Origin: Deltaproteobacteria bacterium
GTDB lineage: Bacteria > UBA10199 > SPLOWO2-01-44-7
Direction: 5' to 3'
DNA length: 13,867 bases
Assembly: GCA_030688705.1 (NCBI GenBank)
Contig: JAUYJH010000047.1
Coordinates: 1-13,867 of the forward strand
Shown here one piece after another: positions 6,425 through 13,635 of this stretch. Under the pieces are notes generated by a model. That model did not search any database. It was given only the letters and a program-made list of their open reading frames with translations, and was not told the origin of the DNA. How positions within the stretch are numbered: the first letter of the stretch is position 1; each line of letters opens with the position of its first letter. The translations under genes were made by a program, and so were the position numbers.

Positions 6425-6853
6425 TCAAGATGTCTTGCGCATTACACGTGATTTTAAAATATCGAGAAGGGAAAAAATGGCTTGGGAGAAACTGTCTTTA
6501 ATGAGCAAAAAAATCTCTTGGGCGTCCTCATCGGAATAAATGTGGACGATTTCGTTTCTTTTTTTGACCATGGGAGGGAAGACCGCTTCATGTTCTTTGG
6601 GAATAATTCCCGCATGAAATGCCTCTTGAAAACAACTCAAGGGAGAGAGCGCCTCAATTCCTTCTTCAAGCAAGACCTCTTTGAGGCATTTCCACATGCT
6701 TTCAAAGGTGTACTCGAAACGCTTGGTGACTATTTCAATGAGGATGCCTTTTTCAAACCGCGCCTGAAATTGAGGATCTATCGCCTCTTTTAATTTTTGT
6801 GCGGCGGCTTCAAAAATTTCAAAAGTTCGCGACAGTTTTTTCCTATATGCCAT
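6425..6853 (-). CDS. hepT: HEPN-domain toxin, HepT / HI0074-like (type VII toxin-antitoxin)
   Basis: The 142 residues match the helical nucleotidyltransferase substrate-binding/HEPN family. Visible signatures are RFEYTFESMWKCLKEVLLEE (45-64), a SPLSCFQEAFHAGII segment (70-84), and near the C-terminus the RX4HXY motif as RNEIVHIY (Arg99, His104, Tyr106). In characterised HepT proteins this motif makes the RNase site, and its Tyr is the residue AMPylated by MntA, which neutralises the toxin. All three motif residues are intact here. The partner mntA lies immediately upstream and its reading frame runs 64 bases into this gene. The start ATG at 6853 has GGGGA about 8 nt upstream and gives a normal family N-terminus, so I keep it despite the overlap. 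No terminator is seen after the stop. Confidence 0.88.
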   Translation of the reverse strand: MAYRKKLSRTFEIFEAAAQKLKEAIDPQFQARFEKGILIEIVTKRFEYTFESMWKCLKEVLLEEGIEALSPLSCFQEAFHAGIIPKEHEAVFPPMVKKRNEIVHIYSDEDAQEIFLLIKDSFSQAIFSLLDILKSRVMRKTS

Positions 6854-7149
6854 ATTTGAGTCCCCTGCAGAGCTTCTTTTTTTACCTTTTCGCTTATACT
6901 GTTAAAATCAACCAAATCAATTTTTCTCAAAGTGGGCATAGTATCTTTAAGTTTTTCCTGGATGGCAAGAAAATCTTTCGCCGGTATGGGGAGTCTGCCA
7001 AGAATGCCGATGTCGATATCGGAGAAACCAGTCTGCTCTCCTGTTACATAGGACCCGAAGAGAAAAATAATACAATCCTCTTCATGTATAATTTTAAAAA
7101 CGCTCTCGCAGACAGCGTTCCTAACTCTTTCATCCATTGGGCGGGCCAT
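6790..7149 (-). CDS. mntA: MNT-family nucleotidyltransferase antitoxin, MntA
   Basis: This minimal nucleotidyltransferase (119 residues from ATG 7149) has the family core FGSYVTGEQTGFSDIDIGIL. The GSx10DxD motif uses Gly32-Ser33 and Asp44/Asp46, and a further acidic strand KIDLVDF supplies the third metal ligand (Asp78). In type VII systems this enzyme transfers AMP from ATP to the HEPN toxin's tyrosine. The frame is open back to TTG 7215, inside the end of the upstream gene, but ATG 7149 leaves a clean 20-nt gap and a family-typical length. ATG 7137 is also possible. The C-terminus runs about 18 residues past the usual QGTxIW end and overlaps the hepT start by 64 nt, perhaps because the original stop was lost. 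No strong Shine-Dalgarno is visible, so coupling to the upstream gene is likely. Confidence 0.86.
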   Translation of the reverse strand: MARPMDERVRNAVCESVFKIIHEEDCIIFLFGSYVTGEQTGFSDIDIGILGRLPIPAKDFLAIQEKLKDTMPTLRKIDLVDFNSISEKVKKEALQGTQIWHIGKNCRELLKFLKPPHKN

Positions 7150-7169
7150 AACGAAATCATGGAGCGAAG

Positions 7170-9404
7170 TCAACCGGAACGGATTCGTTTCAAACTGCGC
7201 ATATAGGGGTTCCAATAATTTACATTAAATTCGCGGATTTTTTGGGCGGGGTCGATGCCGCTTGATTCCAAGGCGAGCCGCTTCTTTTTATAGGCCGCCT
7301 GAAAGAGAGAATAAAAATCGACCTCCGGGGCGATATTCAAAAGGGTATGGAGCCATATTTTACTGTTTTTTGGATCGTTCTTTTTCCATTCCCTTTGCAT
7401 TCTTTTGATATTTTTGAAGTTAAGATCCCCGTCGCTAAAATTGTCTTCTCCCCCGATGTAGCGGCGATCGAGCATATCCCTGTCGCGGGTCAATCTTGCG
7501 GCATCAAAATCTTTTATCTCGCCCACGAGGGAGGGGTTTCCGGGATGAAGCTGTGTGGTCCGCGCCTGCTTTTGCCCCGGTATTCCGGAAAGACCGTGGT
7601 CGAAGCCGTAAAATCGCATGATCGCCAGTTGTTCGCCGAATGTTTCAGCCAAAAAAATCACATATTCCTCATCGGTCAGTTTTTCTTTTTTCAATTCCAG
7701 CGCGATTTTATTTTTGACGATATCAATCACAAAGCGCCAATTTGGGCTATTCAGCTGGTCCAGCCGGAGCTGTTCGCGGCGCATTTCATAAACGATGGCC
7801 CGATTGTGAAAAGTAGTCTCTGTTTTGTAATCACCCGTTCTGGGCAGATTCAGATTGACAACAGCCACTCCGAGGGAGGTCCGAAGCCCCAGATAATGCA
7901 TCAGGTTCGTGAGATAAAAACGGCTCTGCGCCTCTTGCAGGCGCATATAGCCGTCTCTTTTTTCCTGTCCGCTTCGGGTGCGGAGCGTTGGCCCGGCGCC
8001 GATGGCATCGAGATGATACCATTTTGTTCCGTCGGTTATTTGATTGAAAAAATGATAATTCGCGGAACGCCCCGTGTTTGCCGAAAAGGCAAAGGTGTAC
8101 TCCATGGCTTTTGAGGGATCGGGATCGGGATCGATTTCACGGTTTAGAAGAAACGAGGCATGGTCCCCCAATGAGGCCTGAAATTGCGGATGGATCCACA
8201 ATAATGTGGCCCCGGCCACCAAACGCATCGCTTCATAAGAGCCCTCTTCCTTTTCAAAAAGTTCAGCGTGGGGGTGGTGGTGGCGGTGCACGTTTACTAC
8301 CCTGTCGCCTCCCGCCTTTTGAGAGAAGAAAGTTTCTTCCGGTAATGTCGCAACAGATTCCGGGGAAGGGGGTTCGCAAAGGGGGATATAACCGTTGACC
8401 CAGCCGAGATAAAGAGCCGCTCTGCTTTCGATGACTCTGTCGGCCGCAAAACGATAGGCATGTTCAAAAAAAATATCGAACAAAGGCACCATGTACTGTT
8501 CAATCAACCAGTGATCCTTTTGAGGGATCCAATCGGTGCCATCATAAAGGACTTCCACTTTGTCTGTTGCAAGGCGGAGATAGGTGCGCATGGCAAAAAC
8601 AACCGCGATTTCACTGTTGGGGAGGCGGATTTCAAAAATCTGGATGCTGGGATCGCCAAAGGCCGCCGGCGGAATTTGATGGAAATAATCGTCTTTCCCG
8701 TCGCGGTCCCAAGGGGTGATTGCGACAGAAACAATCCCTTCTCCCAAAACAAGCGGATAGTCGCCGGCTATGGAGAGCATCTGACAAAGATAATGGTAAT
8801 AATTCATCAGCTCCTCTTCGCCGAGGAGCCCCTGATTCTTTAACATTTCCAAATGGAGCGCCAAGGGGGTCGCCAATTCCGCGGAGAAGGTGTTGATATT
8901 TAAAGCCTCAATCTCCGCCGATAGTTCTTCTTTATAAGGGCCTTGTTCTAAAAAGCGGGCCATCTGACCCTTTAGTTGACCGGAGTAATCGGAAAAATAT
9001 TTTCGGAAGTTTTCCGCCAAAGCCGGTTTTGGAATATCGATTTTTTTAAGAGGAGTTCCCTTCTTTTTTCCGCGGTGCAGGCGCAATTCCTGATGTTGCC
9101 ACGCCAATAGCATTCTTCTCCATTCCGCCCCCTGAAATGGGATAAAAAATTTGGAGAGACCGAAAGAGCCGTTTCGTCTTTTATGGAGATAATCAGCGGC
9201 CAGCCCGTTTTCAGTTTGTCTTAATTTAAGCAGATGGCGGTCGGTATCCTTAAAATGAAGATCAGAAAGATCAGCACGATCCGCCGCCATTGCCGGTGTG
9301 ATTATTTGCGGATAAGCGGCGGCGGAATAAATCAGATCCGACGGAGAAGGGAGCACGCTGAAACCCGCATGAAAACCGGCTATGTTTAAAAAAGTGCCTG
9401 CCAT
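7170..9404 (-). CDS. 744-residue protein with a divergent SelO/ABC1-like (kinase-fold) C-terminal half
   Basis: The start ATG at 9404 has GAGG five bases upstream; GTG 9410 is the alternative. The first ~430 residues are unrecognised, with a His cluster VHRHHHPH (372-379) and a DPDPDP encoded by three GGGATC hexamers at 8115-8132. From about 440 the order of motifs recalls SelO protein AMPylases: IGAGPTLRTR (468-477), LMHYLGLRTSLGVAVV (501-516), REQLRL (543-548), YGFDHG (599-604), then HPGNPSLVGEIKDFD (620-634). In SelO, HG, Asn and an Asp nine residues later (NMS..G...D) form the active site; here Asn623 and Asp632 keep that spacing. The Lys normally before GAGPT is Ile, and the helix-C Glu is not obvious. 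HPGN also occurs in ABC1/UbiB kinases. A kinase-like fold is likely; AMPylation is only a hypothesis. mntA follows after 20 nt. Confidence 0.6.
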   Translation of the reverse strand: MAGTFLNIAGFHAGFSVLPSPSDLIYSAAAYPQIITPAMAADRADLSDLHFKDTDRHLLKLRQTENGLAADYLHKRRNGSFGLSKFFIPFQGAEWRRMLLAWQHQELRLHRGKKKGTPLKKIDIPKPALAENFRKYFSDYSGQLKGQMARFLEQGPYKEELSAEIEALNINTFSAELATPLALHLEMLKNQGLLGEEELMNYYHYLCQMLSIAGDYPLVLGEGIVSVAITPWDRDGKDDYFHQIPPAAFGDPSIQIFEIRLPNSEIAVVFAMRTYLRLATDKVEVLYDGTDWIPQKDHWLIEQYMVPLFDIFFEHAYRFAADRVIESRAALYLGWVNGYIPLCEPPSPESVATLPEETFFSQKAGGDRVVNVHRHHHPHAELFEKEEGSYEAMRLVAGATLLWIHPQFQASLGDHASFLLNREIDPDPDPSKAMEYTFAFSANTGRSANYHFFNQITDGTKWYHLDAIGAGPTLRTRSGQEKRDGYMRLQEAQSRFYLTNLMHYLGLRTSLGVAVVNLNLPRTGDYKTETTFHNRAIVYEMRREQLRLDQLNSPNWRFVIDIVKNKIALELKKEKLTDEEYVIFLAETFGEQLAIMRFYGFDHGLSGIPGQKQARTTQLHPGNPSLVGEIKDFDAARLTRDRDMLDRRYIGGEDNFSDGDLNFKNIKRMQREWKKNDPKNSKIWLHTLLNIAPEVDFYSLFQAAYKKKRLALESSGIDPAQKIREFNVNYWNPYMRSLKRIRSG

Positions 9405-9473
9405 GCCCACCTCTTCGTCAACCCCTGAATATTGTTGCTAATTATTTTTAGGATAGCTATGAGGCGATGGAAA
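9405..9473. promoter_or_regulatory. Divergent intergenic region between the SelO-like gene and alr
   Basis: Sixty-nine bases separate the divergent ATG codons at 9404 (minus) and 9474 (plus). It must hold promoters for both directions unless they lie inside genes. The AT-rich core 9430-9450 is compatible with -10 elements, for example TAGGAT (9449-9454) on the plus strand, but I cannot assign a full -35/-10 pair on either strand. Confidence 0.3.
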
Positions 9474-10661
9474 ATGCAACTCCGCCCGACCCATGCGGTC
9501 ATCGATCTGGCCGCATTAAAACACAACTATCACGAGGCCCAAAAACGCCTTCCCAAAAATTGCGGCATTTTGACCATGGTTAAGGCCGATGCCTACGGGC
9601 ACGGGGCCGTGCCGGTAGCGCAAGTTTTTGAAAAAGAGGGATGTGCGGCGTTGGGGGTGGCGACTGTTGAAGAGGGGATAGAGCTCCGTGAAGGGGGGCT
9701 AAAAAGTCAAATATTGGTGGTGGGGGGACTGCTTGGGAAAGGCAAGGAGGGGGCCGAAGCAATATTAAAGTATCACTTGACCCCTGTGGTGCATTCGGCA
9801 GGAGTTATCGATTTGTTGGAAGAAGTTGTTACTAGGTACCAGGTACCAGGTACCAGGTACTCCGTGCATCTTAAAGTGGATTCCGGCATGACCCGCCTTG
9901 GAGTAACACCAAAGGCTCTACCCCAGCTTTTGGAAAGGTTAAAAGCCGCCTCTCATCTGAAACTCGAAGGGGTTATGACGCATCTCGCCTTCCGTCAGAA
10001 TGCTGAATATACTAAGGAACAGCTCCGCGTTTTCAAAACAGAGGGGGAAAAAATCGTGCAGGAACTGGGGGAAATTCCGGTCTGGCATATCGCCAATTCC
10101 GCGGCCGTGATGGATGGACCCTTCGACAGGCTCAGGGTGAGCGGGGCTCTGGATGAACGGGGTTCTTCGCTCTGCTCGGAACGACAAAAGTATTGGGCGC
10201 GGCCCGGCATCATGCTCTACGGCATTCCGCCGTATCCGGAGTATTCCAAAAAAGCGGATTTAAAATCGGTCTTGTCTCTCATCAGCAAAATTGTTTTGAT
10301 CAAACGCGTGCCTCGCGGCACCAAAGTCAGTTACAACTGCACGTATACAACAACCCGTGAATCGAGAATCGGCGTGGTTCCTATCGGTTATGCCGATGGT
10401 TATCCCTGGTCCCTTTCAGGCAAGGCTCACGTCTTGGTCGGCGGCAAAAAAATTCCGGTTCTGGGGCGCGTGACGATGGATATGATTATGGTCGATGTGA
10501 CCGACCTTTCCGAGGCCGAAGTCGGCAGTGAAGTTGTCTTGTTGGGAAATCAGAAAAAAGAATCGATTAGCGCCGATCAACTGGCCGCCTGGGCGGGGAC
10601 GATCGGCTATGAGATTGTGTGCGGTGTTTCCAAACGGATTCCGAGAATCTACAAACAATGA
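9474..10661 (+). CDS. alr: Alanine racemase (PLP-dependent)
   Basis: Alr interconverts L- and D-alanine with pyridoxal phosphate in the cytoplasm and supplies D-alanine for peptidoglycan. The 395 residues include the PLP lysine in VKADAYGHG (Lys37), HLKVDSGMTRLG (132-143), HIANSAA (205-211), RPGIMLYG (243-250), the second catalytic base Tyr287 in KVSYN, PIGYADGYP (303-311), and GRVTMDM (331-337). ATG 9474 follows GAGG by nine bases; ATG 9459 with AGGA is also reasonable. Two oddities are inside the gene. A heptamer repeat at 9834-9861 encodes TRYQVPGTRYS. A repeat-like stretch at 10119-10186 adds about 17 residues (FDRLRVSGALDERGSSLCSE) between HIANSAA and RPGI, in frame. All catalytic residues survive, so the enzyme is probably active. 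The stop overlaps mlaE (ATGA). Confidence 0.95.
   Translation: MQLRPTHAVIDLAALKHNYHEAQKRLPKNCGILTMVKADAYGHGAVPVAQVFEKEGCAALGVATVEEGIELREGGLKSQILVVGGLLGKGKEGAEAILKYHLTPVVHSAGVIDLLEEVVTRYQVPGTRYSVHLKVDSGMTRLGVTPKALPQLLERLKAASHLKLEGVMTHLAFRQNAEYTKEQLRVFKTEGEKIVQELGEIPVWHIANSAAVMDGPFDRLRVSGALDERGSSLCSERQKYWARPGIMLYGIPPYPEYSKKADLKSVLSLISKIVLIKRVPRGTKVSYNCTYTTTRESRIGVVPIGYADGYPWSLSGKAHVLVGGKKIPVLGRVTMDMIMVDVTDLSEAEVGSEVVLLGNQKKESISADQLAAWAGTIGYEIVCGVSKRIPRIYKQ
9834..9861. repeat. Heptanucleotide tandem repeat inside alr
   Basis: AGGTACC occurs three times exactly (9834-9840, 9841-9847, 9848-9854), followed by AGGTACT (9855-9861). The unit is seven bases, so gain or loss of one copy would shift the alr reading frame. 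Confidence 0.9.
10119..10186. repeat. Dispersed palindromic repeat inserted in frame in alr
   Basis: The 68-bp stretch begins CCCTTCGACAGGCTCAGGG and ends TTCTTCGCTCTGCTCGGAAC plus GACA. Both halves are typical of dispersed intergenic repeats; the reverse-strand translation of the first half gives HPEPVEG, a common signature of such elements. The second half closely resembles the right half of the element at 11464-11519. It sits inside the alr coding frame and keeps it open. Confidence 0.75.
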
Positions 10662-11458
10662 CCCTTCTTTTAAAATGGATACCCTTTTTGAATGTCCCCC
10701 TGGAACTTCTGGGTGCGCTGGGGAGATGGTGCCGCTTTGTCTGGGCCGCCGTGACGTGGTCTTTTCAGCCGCCGTATCGTTGGCGCAGTTGGTTCTGCCA
10801 GATGCAATTCATCGGAGTGCAATCGTTGCCGATCATTATGCTGACCGGTCTTTTCACCGGCATGGTTTTCGCCCTGCAGACCGGAAAAACATTCGCCATT
10901 TTCAAAATGCAAAATCTGGTCGGCTCCACGGTGGCGCTGGCTTTGGCCAGAGAGATTGCCCCTGTTTTCACGGCGCTCATGGTCACCGCCCGCGCCGGTT
11001 CCGCGATGGCGGCGGAAATAGGGACCATGAAGGTTACCGAGCAGATCGACGCCCTCCGCACCATGGCGGTCGATCCTTTGCAGTATCTGGTTACGCCGCG
11101 GGTGATCGCCTGTATCTTCATGGTCCCTCTTTTGACCATTGTTTTTAACTACATCGGCTGTCTGGGGGCCTATGTTGTCGGCACAACATTACTCGATATT
11201 CCATCGGGCCCCTTTTTGCGGCATCTCTACTGGTATCTGGATCCCGATGATATTTTCGGCGGCCTCATCAAGGCGGCCGTATTCGGTTTCTTTTTGGCGA
11301 CGGTCAGCTGTTACAAGGGCTTCAGGACGGAAGGGGGGGCCGAGGGGGTGGGGCGCGCCACCACGAGCGCTGTGGTCGCTTCGTCGGTCACCATTTTGGT
11401 GGTCGATTATTTTTTGACGACATGGATTCTGGAATTTTTTACGAGCCACCGGCATTAG
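10658..11458 (+). CDS. mlaE: MlaE-family ABC transporter permease
   Basis: MlaE is the inner-membrane permease of the MCE-type phospholipid transporter. The 266 residues show several hydrophobic segments (about 52-74, 92-110, 148-176, 203-218, 235-258). They also show the family signature MAAEIGTMKVTEQIDALRTM (117-136) followed by AVDPLQYLVTPRVIAC, the coupling region facing the ATPase. The ATG at 10658 overlaps the alr stop by four bases, so translation is coupled; no strong Shine-Dalgarno is present. An earlier in-frame ATG (10619) lies inside alr and would add 13 non-family residues. An N-terminal amphipathic helix (about 1-35) precedes the first membrane segment, as usual in this family. 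mlaF follows after a 70-bp gap that contains a palindromic repeat. Confidence 0.94.
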   Translation: MTLLLKWIPFLNVPLELLGALGRWCRFVWAAVTWSFQPPYRWRSWFCQMQFIGVQSLPIIMLTGLFTGMVFALQTGKTFAIFKMQNLVGSTVALALAREIAPVFTALMVTARAGSAMAAEIGTMKVTEQIDALRTMAVDPLQYLVTPRVIACIFMVPLLTIVFNYIGCLGAYVVGTTLLDIPSGPFLRHLYWYLDPDDIFGGLIKAAVFGFFLATVSCYKGFRTEGGAEGVGRATTSAVVASSVTILVVDYFLTTWILEFFTSHRH

Positions 11459-11463
11459 CGGGT

Positions 11464-11519
11464 TGTCATCCTGAACGCAGTGAAGGATCCCGGGATTCTT
11501 CGCTACGCTCAGAATGACA
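11464..11519. repeat. 56-bp palindromic repeat between mlaE and mlaF
   Basis: TGTCATCCTGAACGCAGTGA at 11464 mirrors CGCTACGCTCAGAATGACA ending at 11519, with an imperfect stem continuing to a CCCGGG centre. Reverse-strand translation gives VILSVAKNPGILHCVQDD, a signature seen wherever this type of repeat is translated. A transcript would form a long hairpin inside the operon, which could terminate, attenuate or protect mRNA. It ends nine bases before the mlaF ATG. Confidence 0.9.
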
Positions 11520-11528
11520 TAATTGTTT

Positions 11529-12263
11529 ATGATCGAAATTACCGATTTACATAAATCATTCAACGGCAATGCCGTGTTGCAGGGGTTGAATCTCTCGATT
11601 CCCGACGGGAAAATCACGGTGATCATCGGCCCCTCCGGCTGCGGCAAGACCGTTTTACTGCGGCATATGATCGGTCTTTTGCAACCCGACCGCGGCCGGG
11701 TGATGGTCGACAGAGTCAATCTTTCAGCCCTCGACCGCGTTCAGATGAACGCCTTTCGCGGCCGTTTCGGCATGCTCTTTCAGCAAGCGGCCCTTTTTGA
11801 CTCCATGAATGTTTTTGAAAATGTCGCTTTTCCGTTGCGCGAACATACGCAAAAAACGGATGGAGAGATTCAAAAAATCGTTGCGGAAAAACTGGCCCTC
11901 GTGGGGCTCACGGGAACCGAAACAAAAATGCCCTCCGAACTTTCCGGTGGCATGCGCAAGCGGGTCGGCCTTGCGCGGGCCATTGCGTTGCAACCCAAAA
12001 TCATTTTGTATGATGAACCGACCACCGGTTTGGACCCGATCATGACGGAGGCGATCGATAATCTTATTTTGGAGACGCAGAGAAAAATGAATGTCACCTC
12101 CGTTGTCATCAGCCACGATATTCCCTCTTCCTTTCGTATTGCGGATCAAATATCGATGGTATACAAGGGCCGCATTGTGGAATCGGGCACGGCGGAAGCG
12201 TTTCGAAATTCCAAACACGAGGCGGTGCAAGAATTTATTCGCAAGGGGGAAGGCAAGGGATGA
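11529..12263 (+). CDS. mlaF: MlaF-family ABC transporter ATPase
   Basis: This 244-residue cytoplasmic ATPase drives MlaE. Motifs in order are Walker A GPSGCGKT (34-41), Q-loop QQ (85-86), signature ELSGGMRKRVGLARAIALQP (137-156), Walker B IILYDEPTTGLDP (158-170), and H-loop SHD (His196). The opening MIEITDLHKSF and the MLFQQAALFDSMNVFENVAF stretch (82-101) are typical of MlaF/Ttg2A. ATG 11529 is chosen because it begins the normal family N-terminus; TTG 11523 is upstream in frame. No Shine-Dalgarno is visible, since the palindromic repeat ends only nine bases upstream and may have displaced it. The stop TGA 12261-12263 overlaps the mlaD ATG. Confidence 0.95.
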   Translation: MIEITDLHKSFNGNAVLQGLNLSIPDGKITVIIGPSGCGKTVLLRHMIGLLQPDRGRVMVDRVNLSALDRVQMNAFRGRFGMLFQQAALFDSMNVFENVAFPLREHTQKTDGEIQKIVAEKLALVGLTGTETKMPSELSGGMRKRVGLARAIALQPKIILYDEPTTGLDPIMTEAIDNLILETQRKMNVTSVVISHDIPSSFRIADQISMVYKGRIVESGTAEAFRNSKHEAVQEFIRKGEGKG

Positions 12264-13630
12264 CCCTGATGAACCTCAAGTTAAAACCGGAAATCAAGGT
12301 CGGTATTTTCGCGGCGGCGGCCATCGCGATTGTCATTTTTGCGACGGTCCGTGTGGGGGATCAGTCGGTTGTCTCCGGCGGGGGCTATGATCTTTTTGCC
12401 GTTTTCAGCAACGTGGCCGGTCTCTACCCCAAGGCTTCTGTGGAGGTGGCCGGCGTCGACGTCGGCGTCGTGAAAGAGATCGGTTTGAAAGAGGGGAAAG
12501 CCGAAGTCAAAATGGCGATCAAAAAAAAGATCAAACTTCCGGAAAACAGCGTTGCTTTCCTGAAAACCCGCGGTTTTTTGGGCGAAGCCTACGTGGAGAT
12601 TATTCCGGGGGATCCGAGCCTTCCTGTCCTGAAAGATGGGGATTTTTTTCTGCGGACCGACAGCGGCGGCGATGTAACCAGCATGGTCAACCAGTTTAAC
12701 GCCGTGGCGGGCGACGTGAAGGACATTACCGGCACCATCAAGGAGTGGGTGGACGAAGAGCAGGGGGGGGCGGTTGCCGACACGGTTAATAATTTCAACG
12801 ATTTCGTCCGCGTGTTGCGCGAGGTTTCTCTTCGCAATGAGCAGAATCTCGACCGGATCATGCAAAACATGGCCGATCTGACCCATGAGCTCAAGGGGAT
12901 GGTTGCCAACAGCCGCGGTAATATCGAAATTTCGTCCGATCGCATCGCTTCCATTTCGCAAAAAATAGACGAGGGGCGGGGGACGATCGGCAAGCTGGTC
13001 AACGACCCGGAGACCGTCAACAAACTGAACGAATCTCTCGACAATTTGACCGAAGCGCTGGGCGGGTACAAGCAGATGGAGCTGGGGCTTGGTTTTCACA
13101 CCGAGTATTTGCGGGCGACCGGCGATTTCAAGAATTATTTTGACGCCTCTTTCGGCATCACGCCGGATGAAGCACTGCTTGTTTCCCTTGTGTCGGACAC
13201 CGAGCCGCCGCTCAAGCGCGAGAATCGGACCACCGATATTACGGTGGGGGGGGTGACGACCAGCGTCCAGACCGAAACAATCGCCCTGCAAAGAAACAAA
13301 CTCCTTTTTTCAGCGCAAATGGCGAAGAAATTTTACAATTTCACCATCCGCGGCGGGTTGATCGAATCGACCGGCGGGTTGGGGCTCGATTTTTCCCAAG
13401 GGCCGCTCGGGGTGCAGTTCAGCGCGTTTGACTTTCAGACCAAATTTAACTCCAAACCCCACCTGAAGGCGATGGGAACTCTGGCCTTGACCGACAATCT
13501 TTACGTTACCGGGGGCGCGGACGATTTTATCAACCCGCGCCAGCCGGTCGATTTTTTCTTCGGCGGCGGTTTCCGCTTGGTGGACGACCAGATCAAAAGC
13601 TTGCTGGGGCTCTCGAGTTTGAAGAGATAA
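12260..13630 (+). CDS. mlaD: MlaD-family MCE protein with a C-terminal beta-rich, barrel-like domain
   Basis: The 456 residues start at ATG 12260, preceded by the strong GGGGGAAGGCAAGGG and overlapping mlaF by four bases. A single transmembrane helix (about 13-31, IFAAAAIAIVIFATV) anchors it in the inner membrane. The MCE domain spans about 41-118: VFSNVAGLYPKASVEVAGVD, VGVVKEIGL, then FLKTRGFLGEAYVEIIPGD. A long helical region follows (140-265). Residues 270-445 are rich in alternating hydrophobic strands and Gly/Phe (FTIRGGLIESTGGLGLDFS, FFFGGGFRL), like an outer-membrane beta-barrel. E. coli MlaD is only about 180 residues. The layout matches the ancestral-type MlaD described in Veillonella parvula, which bridges the envelope. 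No mlaB, mlaC or mlaA is seen here, in keeping with a minimal MlaEFD system, though they could lie elsewhere. Confidence 0.92.
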   Translation: MTLMNLKLKPEIKVGIFAAAAIAIVIFATVRVGDQSVVSGGGYDLFAVFSNVAGLYPKASVEVAGVDVGVVKEIGLKEGKAEVKMAIKKKIKLPENSVAFLKTRGFLGEAYVEIIPGDPSLPVLKDGDFFLRTDSGGDVTSMVNQFNAVAGDVKDITGTIKEWVDEEQGGAVADTVNNFNDFVRVLREVSLRNEQNLDRIMQNMADLTHELKGMVANSRGNIEISSDRIASISQKIDEGRGTIGKLVNDPETVNKLNESLDNLTEALGGYKQMELGLGFHTEYLRATGDFKNYFDASFGITPDEALLVSLVSDTEPPLKRENRTTDITVGGVTTSVQTETIALQRNKLLFSAQMAKKFYNFTIRGGLIESTGGLGLDFSQGPLGVQFSAFDFQTKFNSKPHLKAMGTLALTDNLYVTGGADDFINPRQPVDFFFGGGFRLVDDQIKSLLGLSSLKR

Positions 13631-13635
13631 AGGAA

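Noticed and set aside
7347..8114. Plus-strand open frame (255 codons) opposite the SelO-like gene
   Set aside because: It lies fully inside the minus-strand gene, has no ribosome-binding site, and its translation lacks recognisable motifs.
8115..8132. GGGATC hexamer triplet as a mobile or regulatory repeat
   Set aside because: It is six bases long, so it keeps frame, and simply encodes Asp-Pro repeats in the 744-residue protein; noted there.
9939..10213. Minus-strand frames inside alr containing HPEPVEG or TLSLSKG
   Set aside because: These peptides are the translation of a dispersed palindromic repeat, not of a gene.
12281..13291. Long minus-strand open frame (336 codons) opposite mlaD
   Set aside because: It is antisense to a clearly recognised MCE gene, is rich in His/Arg as expected from the complementary frame, and shows no family motif.
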